Shown here piece after piece: positions 24,322-32,689 of a stretch of 55,016 nucleotides of DNA. This stretch comes from an uncultured Nostocoides sp. GTDB taxonomy: Bacteria > Actinomycetota > Actinomycetes > Actinomycetales > Dermatophilaceae. A program made the position numbers and the translations under genes. The notes under the pieces are model-generated. The model had not been told where the DNA came from, did no database searches, and was given only the letters and a program-made list of their open reading frames with translations. Positions within the stretch are counted from its first letter, which is position 1; each line of letters opens with the position of its first letter. Where the stretch lies: NCBI GenBank assembly GCA_937873315.1, contig CALMQX010000039.1:1-55016 (forward strand), given 5' to 3'.

Positions 24322-25200
24322 GTGATTCGGCTTGAGCGCGAGGACTGGACCGCCCGCGCCGCCGAGCATGCGGCCCGCGTGGACGAGCTGACCGCCGGGC
24401 ATCGCGGGCGCCGACCGGCTGGGGTCAAGCATCCGGTCGAGGACTTCCTGCACCAGTACTACAACCACCCCGTGGCCCGGCTGCGCCGTTGGCATCCCGG
24501 ACCGGGGGTGATGTTGGCCGACGCCGCGGACCACTCCCGGGCCGGCTGGAAGCACTACGCCGTGGAGGGCCCTGACCTCTGCCTGGACTCCGCGGCATTC
24601 GTGGCAGCCCGCGCGCGAACCATCGAGTTCGTCACTGGGCTGCTCACCGCCACGATGTCCAGGCCGGGGACCTTCGGCTGCTTCGGCCTGCACGAGTGGG
24701 CCATGGTCTACGGCCTGAAACAGGATCAGGTGCGGCACGCGGCATACCCACTGCGACTCTCACCGCGCGACATTGACGATGTGGTTCACGCCCACGAGAT
24801 CAGATGCTCACACTTCGACGCCTATCGCTTCTTCACCCCGGCCGCGCTCCCCCGCAACACCCTGACCCCCACCCGCGAGAGCCAAGAACGACACGAGCAG
24901 CCGGGCTGTCTGCACGCCGGCATGGATGTCTACAAGTGGTGCTTCAAATTGGCGCCCGCCGTACCGAGCGAGTTGACCGCGGATGCCTTCGCGCTCGCCC
25001 ACGAGATCCGGGTCCTGGACATGCGCGCCAGCCCGTATGACGTGACGCTGCTGGGCGTTGAGCCCATCGCGATCGAGACGCCCGCTGGCAAAGCCGAGTT
25101 CACTGCGGCGCAACGCACCTTCGCGCAGCGGTCCACTGCGCTGCGGCAGCGGCTCTTGAACAATCTCATTGCGCTAGCGCACGACGCCCACACAGACTGA
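24322..25200 (+). CDS. Conserved actinobacterial protein (family often labelled 3-methyladenine DNA glycosylase)
   Basis: 292 residues, soluble, His- and Arg-rich. HPVEDFLHQYYNHPVARLRRWHPGPGVMLADA (about 37-68) and FGCFGLHEWAMVYGL (near 119) are conserved-looking blocks I associate with a family that databases often call 3-methyladenine DNA glycosylase. I see none of the signatures of AlkA, Tag or AAG glycosylases, so I doubt that name. CLHAGMDVYKWCFKLAP holds paired Cys and His that could bind metal. It is followed 5 bp later by a VOC-family gene. Confidence 0.6.
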   Translation: MIRLEREDWTARAAEHAARVDELTAGHRGRRPAGVKHPVEDFLHQYYNHPVARLRRWHPGPGVMLADAADHSRAGWKHYAVEGPDLCLDSAAFVAARARTIEFVTGLLTATMSRPGTFGCFGLHEWAMVYGLKQDQVRHAAYPLRLSPRDIDDVVHAHEIRCSHFDAYRFFTPAALPRNTLTPTRESQERHEQPGCLHAGMDVYKWCFKLAPAVPSELTADAFALAHEIRVLDMRASPYDVTLLGVEPIAIETPAGKAEFTAAQRTFAQRSTALRQRLLNNLIALAHDAHTD

Positions 25201-25205
25201 GGTGC

Positions 25206-25583
25206 ATGGGTTCACGAGTCGCCAATTTCTGCTTTGATGCGCACGATCCTCACGCCCAAATGAGGTGGTGGTCGCAGGTCCTGGACGACTTCGTCGTGCC
25301 GCAGGACGAAGAGCAGGGACCCGACGATGAGGAGTGCGGCCTGGAGGGGCCCCAGGGCCAGTGGATGCTGTGGCTGAAGGTCCCCGAAGGCAAGTCCGTC
25401 AAGAACCGGATGCACCCCTGCCTGCGGCCTACCGACCGAGACCGCGATGCCGAGGTGGAGCGGGTGCTCGCTCTCGGCGCCACCATGGTCAACGACATGC
25501 GCGAGGGCCCGAAGCGTGGCTGGGCCGTCTTGGCCGACCCCGAGGGCAACGAGTTCTGCATCCTTCGCCAAGCAGGCGACTAG
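25206..25583 (+). CDS. VOC (glyoxalase-like) superfamily protein
   Basis: A 125-residue single-module protein of the vicinal-oxygen-chelate fold: ANFCFDAHDPHAQMRWWSQVLDD at the N terminus, HPCLRPTDRDRDAEVERVLALGATMV, and the end VLADPEGNEFCILRQ, which is the common metal-site Glu strand. Typical of glyoxalase/bleomycin-resistance-like proteins with unknown substrate. It starts 5 bp after the previous gene, so probably the same transcript, and is convergent with the frameshifted epimerase. Confidence 0.82.
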   Translation: MGSRVANFCFDAHDPHAQMRWWSQVLDDFVVPQDEEQGPDDEECGLEGPQGQWMLWLKVPEGKSVKNRMHPCLRPTDRDRDAEVERVLALGATMVNDMREGPKRGWAVLADPEGNEFCILRQAGD

Positions 25584-25590
25584 CCACGCC

Positions 25591-26605
25591 TCATGTGGCC
25601 GGCGGCAAGGCAGCCACCGTGTCCACCAGGGTGTCGCGCAAGGGCCGAGCCGACCATCCGAGCACCTTCTCGGCCTTGGCGGAGGTGGCATCGCGATCGA
25701 GTCCTAATTCGGTGACGAGTTGACCCACACCCGGGTCAAAGCGGCCAACGAGCTTGACCAGCCAATCGGGCAGGACCCGGGTCGGCACCTTGCGGGCCCG
25801 CTCACCCACCGACTCACGCAGCATCCGGCCGACCTCCGCGAAGGTCACAAAATGCCCGGCAACCGCGAGGAACCGCTGCCCAGGCGCCTCGGGGTGCGTC
25901 ATCGCCCGCACGTGCAGATCAGCGACATCACGCACGTCGACCAAGCCCATGCGCACATTGGGCACGCCCGGCATACCGTCCAGCAGCCGGGAGACCATGG
26001 CCACCGAGGTGCCCGGGGTCGCCACCGAGCGGCGGGCCGAGAATGCCGACGGGGTTGACCACGGCCAGCTCGAGCTCGGGGTGCGCGGCCACGAAATCCC
26101 AGGCGGCATGCTCGGCGATCGTCTTGGACTGCGGATAGGGCGCCACCGGCCTTGGGCCGTTGAGGTCGGTCCAGTCCTGCTCCGTGAACGGCGTGCTCCG
26201 CGGCCCGTGGCCGTACCCGATGGCCGCGAATGACGAGGTGAGCACGACCCGGGCGACGCCAGCCTCAGCGGCGGCCCGAAGCACCCGCAGGGTGCCCTCG
26301 CGCGCGGGCACGATCAACTCGTTCGCGTCCTTGGGCACGCCCATCGGGAAGGGCGAGGCCACATGGAGAACGCGCGTGCACCCGGCAACCGCTTCGGCCC
26401 AGCCGGCATCCGCGGTGAGATCGGCGGCGACCACCTCGAGGGCATCGGCATTCTGCCCTCCCTTGGTCACCAATGCCCGGACCTCGTCGGCCTTGGCCAG
26501 TGAGCGGACGGTGGTGCGGACCTGGTGGCCATCCCGCAGCAGGGCCACGATGCAGTGGGATCCGAGGTAGCCGGAGCCACCGGTCACGAGGACGCGTTCA
26601 GTCAT
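25591..26605 (-). pseudogene. NAD-dependent epimerase/dihydroflavonol-reductase-like gene with frameshift
   Basis: Extended SDR enzyme. The N-terminal part from ATG 26605 reads TERVLVTGGSGYLGSHCIVAL (Rossmann glycines), LHVASPFPMGVPKDANEL, LTSSFAAIGYG and the catalytic YPQSKTIAEHAAW, up to LAVVNPVGILGPPLGGDPG. The match to the family then continues in another frame as GTSVAMVSRLLDGMPGVPNVRMGLVDVRDVADLHVRAM. The shift lies in the run GCCCGGGGTC at 26011-26020, where one extra G/C explains it. Either the gene is inactivated or the run is misread. Removing one base would restore about 337 residues. Confidence 0.85.
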
Positions 26606-26612
26606 GACGGAC

Positions 26613-26618
26613 ACCCTA
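26613..26618 (-). promoter_or_regulatory. Leaderless-type -10 box of the epimerase gene
   Basis: TAGGGT, 7 nt upstream of ATG 26605, within the 21-bp gap after cimA. It favours ATG 26605 over the GTG at 26614. Confidence 0.4.
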
Positions 26619-26626
26619 CGTCGCAG

Positions 26627-28219
26627 TTAGCGTGGCTCGACCCCAGCCCGGATCAGGCCATAGGTCACCGACTCCACCAGGGCATCCCAGGAGGCCTCGA
26701 GGATGTTGGCGGCCACACCGATCGTCGACCAGGTTGTGCTGCCATCCGAGGTTTCGATGAGCACCCGGGTGACGGCATCCGTGCCATGGGCGGCGTCAAG
26801 GATGCGGACCTTGTAGTCCACCAACTCCAGGCCTGCGATCTGCGGGTATGCCGTCGCCAGCGCCTCCCGTAGCGCGTGGTCCAGGGCGTTGACCGGGCCA
26901 TTGCCCTCGCCGGTCTTGACGATGCGCTCCCCCGCCGCCGTCACCTTGACCGTAGCCTCGGACAGGGCCTCGTCCTCGGCCCGCGCATCGGTGATCACCC
27001 GCCAGGACTCGACCGTGAAGAGCTGCGGGAGCGAGCCATCGACTTCGCGGCGCAAAAGCAACTCGAAGGATGCGTCCGCGGCGTCGAAGGTGTAGCCACG
27101 TAGTTCCAGGTCCTTGACCGTGGCCAGCACGCGCGCGAGCGTCTCGTTGTCCTCCTGGCGTGTGCCATCGAGGTCGAAGCCGAGTTCCCGCGACTTGAGT
27201 TCGATGGAGGCCCGACCGGCCATATCCGAGACCAGCATGCGCATGTCATTGCCGACGGCCTTGGGGTCGAGGTGCTGGTAGAGGTCGGGATCGACCTTGA
27301 TCGCGCTCGCGTGCAACCCGGCCTTGTGCGCGAAAGCGCTGGCACCGGTATACGGCTGGCGCGAGTACGGCGGCACATTGGTGATCTCCGAGATGGCGTG
27401 CGAGATCCGGGTGGCTTCGGCAAGCCGGTGCGCGTCGATGAGGTCATGACCGGCCTTGAGCTGCAGGTTCGCGACCACCGTGACCAGGTTGGCATTGCCG
27501 GTGCGTTCGCCGTATCCATTGACGGTGCCCTGCACATGGGTGGCTCCGGCATCCACCGCGGCCATCGAGTTCGCGACCGCGCAGCCGGTGTCGTTGTGGC
27601 AGTGAATGCCGACCCGGGCGCCGGTTGCCGCGACCACATCGGCGACCACGTCAGCGACCTGGCTGGGCAGCATTCCCCCGTTGGTGTCACACAGGGCGAC
27701 CACCTCGGCGCCGCTCTCGGTCGCCGCCCGCACGGCCTCGAGCGCGTAGCTGCGGTTGTCGGCATACCCATCGAAGAAGTGCTCCGCATCGACAAAGACC
27801 CGACGGCCCTCGCGCTGCAGGAAGCTCACGGTGTCGCGAATCATCTCGAGGTTCTCCTCGAGGGTGGTGCGCAGGGCCCGCTCGACGTGACCGACATGAG
27901 ACTTGGCGACCAGGGTGATCACCGGCGCCTGGCTGTCGAGCAGGGCACGTACCAGCGGGTCGGTCTCCGCCCGACCGCCTGCCCGCCGGGTGGCACCGAA
28001 GGCCGCCAGGGTGGCATTGCGCAGGCGCAGGTCCCGCGCGGCCCGAGCGAAGAACTCCGTGTCCTTGGGGTTGGCGCCCGGCCAACCTCCCTCGATGAAT
28101 CCGACGCCGAGTTCGTCGAGGTGCAGGGCAATCGAGAGCTTGTCCGCGACCGAGAGGTTGAGCCCCTCCTGCTGCGCGCCATCGCGCAGGGTGGTGTCGT
28201 AGACGTGAAGGTCGGTCAT
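26627..28219 (-). CDS. cimA: Citramalate synthase (LeuA-like)
   Basis: 530 residues. Condenses pyruvate and acetyl-CoA to (R)-citramalate, the threonine-independent entry to isoleucine synthesis, with LeuCD and LeuB acting next. Catalytic HMGL-like domain: [14 protein letters not shown] (residues 6-19, metal Asp), [28 protein letters not shown] (metal His pair), and [16 protein letters not shown] regulatory LeuA-dimer domain lies at the C terminus (from about 400). [14 protein letters not shown] is typical of CimA rather than LeuA. Preceded by a peptide-coding attenuator, so control by branched-chain amino-acyl-tRNA supply is likely. Confidence 0.93.
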   Translation of the reverse strand: MTDLHVYDTTLRDGAQQEGLNLSVADKLSIALHLDELGVGFIEGGWPGANPKDTEFFARAARDLRLRNATLAAFGATRRAGGRAETDPLVRALLDSQAPVITLVAKSHVGHVERALRTTLEENLEMIRDTVSFLQREGRRVFVDAEHFFDGYADNRSYALEAVRAATESGAEVVALCDTNGGMLPSQVADVVADVVAATGARVGIHCHNDTGCAVANSMAAVDAGATHVQGTVNGYGERTGNANLVTVVANLQLKAGHDLIDAHRLAEATRISHAISEITNVPPYSRQPYTGASAFAHKAGLHASAIKVDPDLYQHLDPKAVGNDMRMLVSDMAGRASIELKSRELGFDLDGTRQEDNETLARVLATVKDLELRGYTFDAADASFELLLRREVDGSLPQLFTVESWRVITDARAEDEALSEATVKVTAAGERIVKTGEGNGPVNALDHALREALATAYPQIAGLELVDYKVRILDAAHGTDAVTRVLIETSDGSTTWSTIGVAANILEASWDALVESVTYGLIRAGVEPR

Positions 28220-28250
28220 GGAGTCCTGCTCATTTCAGGCTGAGGTGTAT

Positions 28251-28275
28251 GCCGTGGGGCTGAGCGCCCCACGGC
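28251..28275. other. Hairpin just upstream of cimA
   Basis: Ten-base inverted repeat GCCGTGGGGC (28251-28260) / complement (28266-28275), loop of 5. It lies 31 nt before the cimA start in the transcript leader and may affect translation or mRNA stability. Confidence 0.55.
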
Positions 28276-28371
28276 CAGGGTCGACATGCTGCGCCACCGG
28301 TCGGCCGGGGTGTGGCCTGACGGTGTTTGCCCCGCCGATCGCCTCCCAGATGGTGGTCGTGAGGCTCCCGA

Positions 28372-28404
28372 CAAAGCAAAAGACCCCCCGAGTGTGGGAG
28401 GTCT
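28372..28404 (-). terminator. Attenuator terminator in the cimA leader
   Basis: On the minus strand AGACCTCCC (28404-28396) pairs with GGGGGGTCT (28389-28381; one G-U pair), then TTTGCTTTG. A classic intrinsic terminator located between a leader peptide and cimA. Confidence 0.8.
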
Positions 28405-28430
28405 GCGCGACGAGTCGGAACTCGTCGCGC
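28405..28430 (-). promoter_or_regulatory. Attenuator hairpin overlapping the leader-peptide stop
   Basis: Perfect 11-bp stem GCGCGACGAGT / ACTCGTCGCGC with 4-nt loop. It begins at the leader peptide's stop codon and ends next to the terminator stem, so a ribosome stalled on the leader would change which structure forms. Confidence 0.65.
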
Positions 28431-28465
28431 TAGTCGATAATGACGGCGGTAGCCGGGAAGATCAC
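28430..28465 (-). CDS. Ile/Val-containing leader peptide upstream of cimA
   Basis: Eleven-residue frame MIFPATAVIID from GTG 28465 to TAG 28430. Three Ile and one Val, with V-I-I just before the stop, is what an isoleucine/valine attenuator needs. It is followed at once by an 11-bp hairpin and an intrinsic terminator, and the first full gene downstream is citramalate synthase of the Ile pathway. No conventional ribosome binding site is clear. Confidence 0.65.
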   Translation of the reverse strand: MIFPATAVIID

Positions 28466-28543
28466 CCGATCACTCTGGCATGGCCCCTCCGCGGGGGGAA
28501 CCGCGTGTCCACATGGTGACCATGGCGAAGGGCCTCGCGCCTC

Positions 28544-28604
28544 GTCGAGTGTCGGGTTGTGGCTGCTCTGAGGGACTCAGAGCAGCCACAACCCGACACT
28601 CGAC
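28544..28604. repeat. Dispersed inverted repeat family A, copy 2 (29-bp arms)
   Basis: Perfect 29-bp arms (28544-28572 and 28576-28604) around a 3-nt loop. The outer 18 bp are identical to copy 1 at 24233-24291. It sits 1 bp downstream of the stop of the minus-strand MBL gene, just as copy 1 directly follows a stop codon. No U-tract. Confidence 0.9.
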
Positions 28605-28605
28605 A

Positions 28606-29739
28606 TCACCGGCCCGGCGCGCGCCACCACGGAGTCAACTGCGGCGGCGCGCTCACGTCGACCGGCTGCCCGACGGTAGGCACGGCGACCTCCACTGATG
28701 CGCCGCTGGCCGCCTCGAGGAAGCGCTCGACCGGCTCCGACCAAGGGTGCGGAGCCAGCACGAAAGTGCACCAGTGGATCGGCACGGCCAGCCGAGCCCC
28801 GAGCTCCTGGGCGGCGGTCACCGCCTCCTCTGGGTCGAGGTGGATCGAACGCCAAGCCGGGTCGTACATGCCGACGGCCATGAGTGCCACGTCGAAGGGG
28901 CCATGGGCCGACCCGATCTCGGAGAATCCCGAGAAGTAGCCGGTATCTCCCGAAAAGTAGACCTTGCCCGCCGACGACTCCAGCACCCAGGAGGCCCAGA
29001 GAGTACCGTCGCGCCGCAGACCCCGCCCGGAGAAGTGCTGGGCGGCGACGGCAGTGAGGGTCACCTCGTCCACGGCATACGACTCGGTCCAGTCCAGCTC
29101 GACGATGCGCCGCGCTGGCACCCCCCAGCGCTCCAGATGCGCCCCGATGCCGAGCGGCACCACGAACGGACAATCCTGCAGGGCGACGAGCTCTTTGATC
29201 GTAGCCATGTCGAGGTGGTCGTAGTGGTCATGGCTGATGACCACCGCCGAGATCGTGGGCAGGTCACCTAGCGCGAAGGGAGTCGGGTGGAGTCGTTGCG
29301 GGCCGACAAACTGACTCGGCGAGCAGCGATCGCTCCAGACCGGGTCAAGCAAGATCAGCGAACCGCCGAGTGAGACCAATGCACTGGCGTGTCCGAGCCA
29401 GGACATCCAGACACCCTCGGTAGGCAGAATCGCCCCGGTGCGAGAGGTGGGGATGGTCACCGGCGGCTGACGAAGCGCTCGTCCCGTGATGAGTCGGCGG
29501 ATGGCGTCTCGCTGGGTGACGGCGTCCCCTTCAGGGCCACCGGCGACTGATGCATCGGCATTGCGGAAGCGCTCTCCGGCCCACTGTGGCGAGCCTTGCA
29601 TCCGGGTCAAGCGAGCTCCGGAGGGGGTGGCCCCCATTTCCTCGCTGACGCCTCGGCCGGTCCGCGCGGCCGCCACCGCGAGCGCGCCCAGCGCCCCGGC
29701 CGCCCCCGAGGCAACCGCAAGTCGTGTCGTCCTGCTCAT
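28606..29739 (-). CDS. MBL-fold hydrolase (NAPE-PLD/UlaG-like)
   Basis: Metallo-beta-lactamase-fold protein of 377 residues. After an N-terminal hydrophobic segment (LAVASGAAGALGALAVAAA, possible anchor or signal), it has WLGHASALVSLGGSLILLDPVW, the zinc motif ISHDHYDHLD (HxHxDH), and YFSGDTGYFSGF, with later His in VPIHWCTF and HPWSEP. This arrangement matches the N-acyl-phosphatidylethanolamine phospholipase D-like subgroup. The substrate is unknown; a phospholipid with an ethanolamine head would connect it with the operon upstream, but that is speculation. It is 40 bp downstream of the glutamine-amidotransferase-like gene, on the same strand. Confidence 0.85.
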   Translation of the reverse strand: MSRTTRLAVASGAAGALGALAVAAARTGRGVSEEMGATPSGARLTRMQGSPQWAGERFRNADASVAGGPEGDAVTQRDAIRRLITGRALRQPPVTIPTSRTGAILPTEGVWMSWLGHASALVSLGGSLILLDPVWSDRCSPSQFVGPQRLHPTPFALGDLPTISAVVISHDHYDHLDMATIKELVALQDCPFVVPLGIGAHLERWGVPARRIVELDWTESYAVDEVTLTAVAAQHFSGRGLRRDGTLWASWVLESSAGKVYFSGDTGYFSGFSEIGSAHGPFDVALMAVGMYDPAWRSIHLDPEEAVTAAQELGARLAVPIHWCTFVLAPHPWSEPVERFLEAASGASVEVAVPTVGQPVDVSAPPQLTPWWRAPGR

Positions 29740-29779
29740 CGCCCCATTGTCTGTCACATCGGGTGGATCACGCGCATGG

Positions 29780-30502
29780 TCAGCGGCTGGCAGCTATCAG
29801 CGCCTGGAACAGGCGAGGGTCCTCCCCTGCCTCGGGATGCCACTGCACGGCCATCCGGAAGCGGGCGCTCGGGTCTTCCATCGCTTCGGGTGTGCCGTCC
29901 GCGTGCCAGGCACTGATGACATATGCCGTCCCGGCCAGCGACTCGGCCAGCACACCCTGGTGATGGTAGGTCGGCACCGAATGCTCGCCGGCATCGATGA
30001 TGGCCGCCAAGGCCGTGTCCGGCATGACCGCCACCGGGTGCCGGGCGTACACCCCTGGAGCCAGGCAGTGGTCGCCGTGGCCAACTCGCTCCGGGAGATG
30101 CTGCTCGAGCGCGCCGCCAGCCTCCACGGCCATGATCTGCATGCCGCGACAGATTCCCAGGAGCGGCAGTTCCCGGGCCAGCGCCTGCTGGACCAGGGCG
30201 ATCTCCCAACTGTCTCGGTCCGGCCGAGGCGACTGCGAGGTCGGGTGGGCGGATGCGCCATACCGACTGGACTCAATATCGGCGCCGCCGGCAATGATCA
30301 ACCCGGCCACGCGGTCCAGCACGGCGGCAGCCATACCTGGGTCGACATCGAGCCGGGGCGGCAGGATCACCGAGATCCCGCCCGCCCCGGTCACATGATC
30401 GACATACCCCTGGGGCAGCACAGCAGAACGCTGCCCCACCCAGGGGTCCCGATCGATGTCCTCGACGTAACAGGTGATCCCGATGACGGGTCGCTCGGCC
30501 AT
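29780..30502 (-). CDS. Class I glutamine-amidotransferase-like gamma-glutamyl hydrolase (PuuD-type)
   Basis: 240 residues. Nucleophile Cys in LLGICRGMQIMAVEAGG, and the catalytic His/Glu pair in MAVQWHPEAGEDPRLF. The N terminus PVIGITCYVEDIDRDPW and the SYYxxxPQGYVDHV-like segment are those of gamma-glutamyl-GABA hydrolase PuuD. It would release glutamate from a gamma-glutamylated intermediate. Last step of the operon that begins with the glutamine-synthetase-like ligase; 11 bp after the SDR gene. Confidence 0.9.
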   Translation of the reverse strand: MAERPVIGITCYVEDIDRDPWVGQRSAVLPQGYVDHVTGAGGISVILPPRLDVDPGMAAAVLDRVAGLIIAGGADIESSRYGASAHPTSQSPRPDRDSWEIALVQQALARELPLLGICRGMQIMAVEAGGALEQHLPERVGHGDHCLAPGVYARHPVAVMPDTALAAIIDAGEHSVPTYHHQGVLAESLAGTAYVISAWHADGTPEAMEDPSARFRMAVQWHPEAGEDPRLFQALIAASR

Positions 30503-30513
30503 GGACAGGAAGG

Positions 30514-31281
30514 TCAGAGAGGAGTGACGTACGCGCCCGAGATGCCGCCGTCGACCAGGAAGGTCGACGCCGTCATGAAGGAGGACTCATCAGAGGCGAG
30601 GAAGAGCACGGCGTTGGCCATCTCCTCCGGCTCACCGAAGCGACCCATCGGGACGTGCACGAGACGGCGGGCGGCGCGCTCGGCGTCCTTGGCGAAGAGC
30701 TCCTTGAGCAGTGGGGTGTTCACCGGGCCGGGGCACAGGGCGTTGACCCGGATGCCCTCGCGGGCGAATTGCACGCCGAGCTCTCGCGTCATGGACAGCA
30801 CGCCACCCTTGGAAGCGGAGTAGGAGATCTGCGAGGTCGCGGCACCCATGACGGCAACGAAGGACGCGGTGTTGATGATCGAGCCGGACTTCTGCTCGAG
30901 CATGTACGGCAGCACCGCCTTGCAGCACAGGTAGACCGAGGTGAGATTCACCAATTGCACGCGATCCCAGGCATCCAACTCGGTGTCGAGGATCGAGTCG
31001 TCGTCCGGCGGACTGATTCCGGCGTTATTGAAGGCGATGTCGATCCGGCCATAGGTGTCGTGGGCAACCTTGAAGAGGTTGTCCACGTCGACCTTGTCGG
31101 CGACATTGCAGTGGACATAGGTGCCACCGATCTCCTGGGCAACCTGGGTACCGAGGTCGTCGGAGAGATCCGCGATGACGACCTTGGCGCCCTCTTGTGC
31201 GAATCGGCGGACCGTCGCAAGCCCGATCCCCGAGCACCCGCCCGTGATCACCGCGACTTTGCCGTCGAGCCGTCCCGTCAT
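30514..31281 (-). CDS. Short-chain dehydrogenase/reductase
   Basis: Classical SDR of 255 residues. Cofactor motif VITGGCSGIGLATV, Asp in VVIADLSDDLG (prefers NAD), AFNNAGISPP, the catalytic Ser (INTASFVAVMG) and Tyr-Lys (YSASKGGVLSM), and the C-terminal VDGGISGAYV. In a PuuA/PuuC/PuuD-like operon an amine oxidase (PuuB) is expected at this place, but an alcohol dehydrogenase stands here instead. That suggests the glutamylated substrate carries a hydroxyl group. Confidence 0.9.
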   Translation of the reverse strand: MTGRLDGKVAVITGGCSGIGLATVRRFAQEGAKVVIADLSDDLGTQVAQEIGGTYVHCNVADKVDVDNLFKVAHDTYGRIDIAFNNAGISPPDDDSILDTELDAWDRVQLVNLTSVYLCCKAVLPYMLEQKSGSIINTASFVAVMGAATSQISYSASKGGVLSMTRELGVQFAREGIRVNALCPGPVNTPLLKELFAKDAERAARRLVHVPMGRFGEPEEMANAVLFLASDESSFMTASTFLVDGGISGAYVTPL

Positions 31282-31294
31282 GTGAATGTCCTTC

Positions 31295-32683
31295 CTAGAG
31301 TTCGGTGTTGAAGAAGACGTTCTTGACCTCGGTGAACGAGTCAAGCGCATCCGGGCCAAGCTCACGGCCAATCCCGGATTGCTTGAAGCCACCAAAGGGG
31401 GTGGAGTATCGGACCGAGGAGTGCGAGTTGACCGACAGGTTCCCGGCCTCCACAGCGCGGGCCACGCGCACTGCTCGCCCAAGGTCGCGAGTCCAGATCG
31501 AACCCGAGAGACCGTATGCCGTGTCATTGGCCTTGGCGATGGCGTCCGCCTCGTCGTCGAAGGGCATGACGCCCACGATCGGACCGAAGATCTCCTCACG
31601 CCACACCCGGTCATCGACGCCACTGGGCAGCACCACGGTGGGCGGGTACCAGTACCCGGCGCCCTCAGGAGCCGTGCCGCGGAAGGCCACGTCCGGAGCA
31701 GCATGCCCGGCCGCCTGAGCGCCCTCGACAAAGGAGCGCACCGTCTCGCGCTGCCCGGCACTGACCAGTGGGCCCATCTGCGTGGATTCGTCGCCCGGAT
31801 CGCCAACCTGGACAGCCTTGATGGCTACCTCGAAGCGCTCCATGAAGGCATCGAAGACACTGCGCTGCACCAGGATTCGGGTGCGCGCACAACAGTCCTG
31901 ACCGGCATTGTCCAGGAAGCTCATCGGCGCGCTCGCGGCCGCCTGATCCAGGTCGGCATCGGCGAAGACGATATTGGCTGACTTGCCGCCCAACTCCAAG
32001 GTGATCCGCTTGAGCGAGTCGGCGGCCTTGCGCATGATTCCCTGGCCGACCGCGGTCGATCCGGTGAAGCAGACCTTGCGCACGTCGGGGTGGGTCACGA
32101 AGCGCTCCCCCACCACCGACCCACGGCCGGCCAGCACGGTGAAGACGCCCTCCGGAATGCCGGCCTCAAGAGCGAGCTCGCCCAGCCGCAGGGCCGTTAG
32201 CGGGGTCAGCTCGGCCGGCTTGAGCACCACCGTGTTGCCAGCGGCCAGCGCCGGTCCGAACCCCCAGCCGGCAATCGGCATCGGGAAGTTCCACGGCACG
32301 ATGATCGAGACAACGCCCAGCGGTTCCTTGAAGGTGACATCCAGCCCGCCGGCGACGGGGATCTGGCGGCCAAAGAGGCGCTCCGGCGCCGCCGAGTAGT
32401 AGCGCAGCACGTTGACGACATTGCCGGCTTCCCAGCGGGCGTTACCGATGGTGTGCCCCGAGTTGGCGACCTCGAGTCGGGCGAGCTCCTCGGTGGCTCC
32501 TTCGACCATGTCGGCGAATCGCCGCAGGAGCATCCCGCGATCGGCCGGCGAGACGGCCCGCCAAGCCGGACCGACCTGCACCGATCGAGCGATCGCCGCA
32601 TCGGTCTCCTCCACGCCCACCATATCGACGGTGCGAACCAATTCCTGGGTCGCTGGGTTGAGCACGTCATGCGAGACGGTCAC
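31295..32683 (-). CDS. NAD(P)-dependent aldehyde dehydrogenase
   Basis: ALDH superfamily, 462 residues. SIIVPWNFPMPIAGWGFGPALAAGNTVVLKPAELTP forms the cofactor site, TGSTAVGQGIM follows, LELGGKSANIVFADAD carries the catalytic Glu, and AGQDCCARTRILVQ carries the nucleophile Cys (two adjacent Cys). C-terminal VNSHSSVRYSTPFGGFKQSGIGRELG. Most like gamma-glutamyl-aminobutyraldehyde/betaine-aldehyde type enzymes. It sits 6 bp after the ligase stop and 13 bp before the SDR, in a tight operon. Confidence 0.92.
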   Translation of the reverse strand: MTVSHDVLNPATQELVRTVDMVGVEETDAAIARSVQVGPAWRAVSPADRGMLLRRFADMVEGATEELARLEVANSGHTIGNARWEAGNVVNVLRYYSAAPERLFGRQIPVAGGLDVTFKEPLGVVSIIVPWNFPMPIAGWGFGPALAAGNTVVLKPAELTPLTALRLGELALEAGIPEGVFTVLAGRGSVVGERFVTHPDVRKVCFTGSTAVGQGIMRKAADSLKRITLELGGKSANIVFADADLDQAAASAPMSFLDNAGQDCCARTRILVQRSVFDAFMERFEVAIKAVQVGDPGDESTQMGPLVSAGQRETVRSFVEGAQAAGHAAPDVAFRGTAPEGAGYWYPPTVVLPSGVDDRVWREEIFGPIVGVMPFDDEADAIAKANDTAYGLSGSIWTRDLGRAVRVARAVEAGNLSVNSHSSVRYSTPFGGFKQSGIGRELGPDALDSFTEVKNVFFNTEL

Positions 32684-32689
32684 AGGGGG

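Noticed and set aside
24233-28604. Family A repeats as a CRISPR array
   Set aside because: Only two copies, palindromic, 4 kb apart, no regular spacers and no cas genes.
31282-31806. Extended frame upstream of the SDR gene up to 31806
   Set aside because: Antisense-like Arg/Ser-rich text overlapping the aldehyde dehydrogenase. The SDR starts at 31281 with MTGRLDGKVAVITGG.
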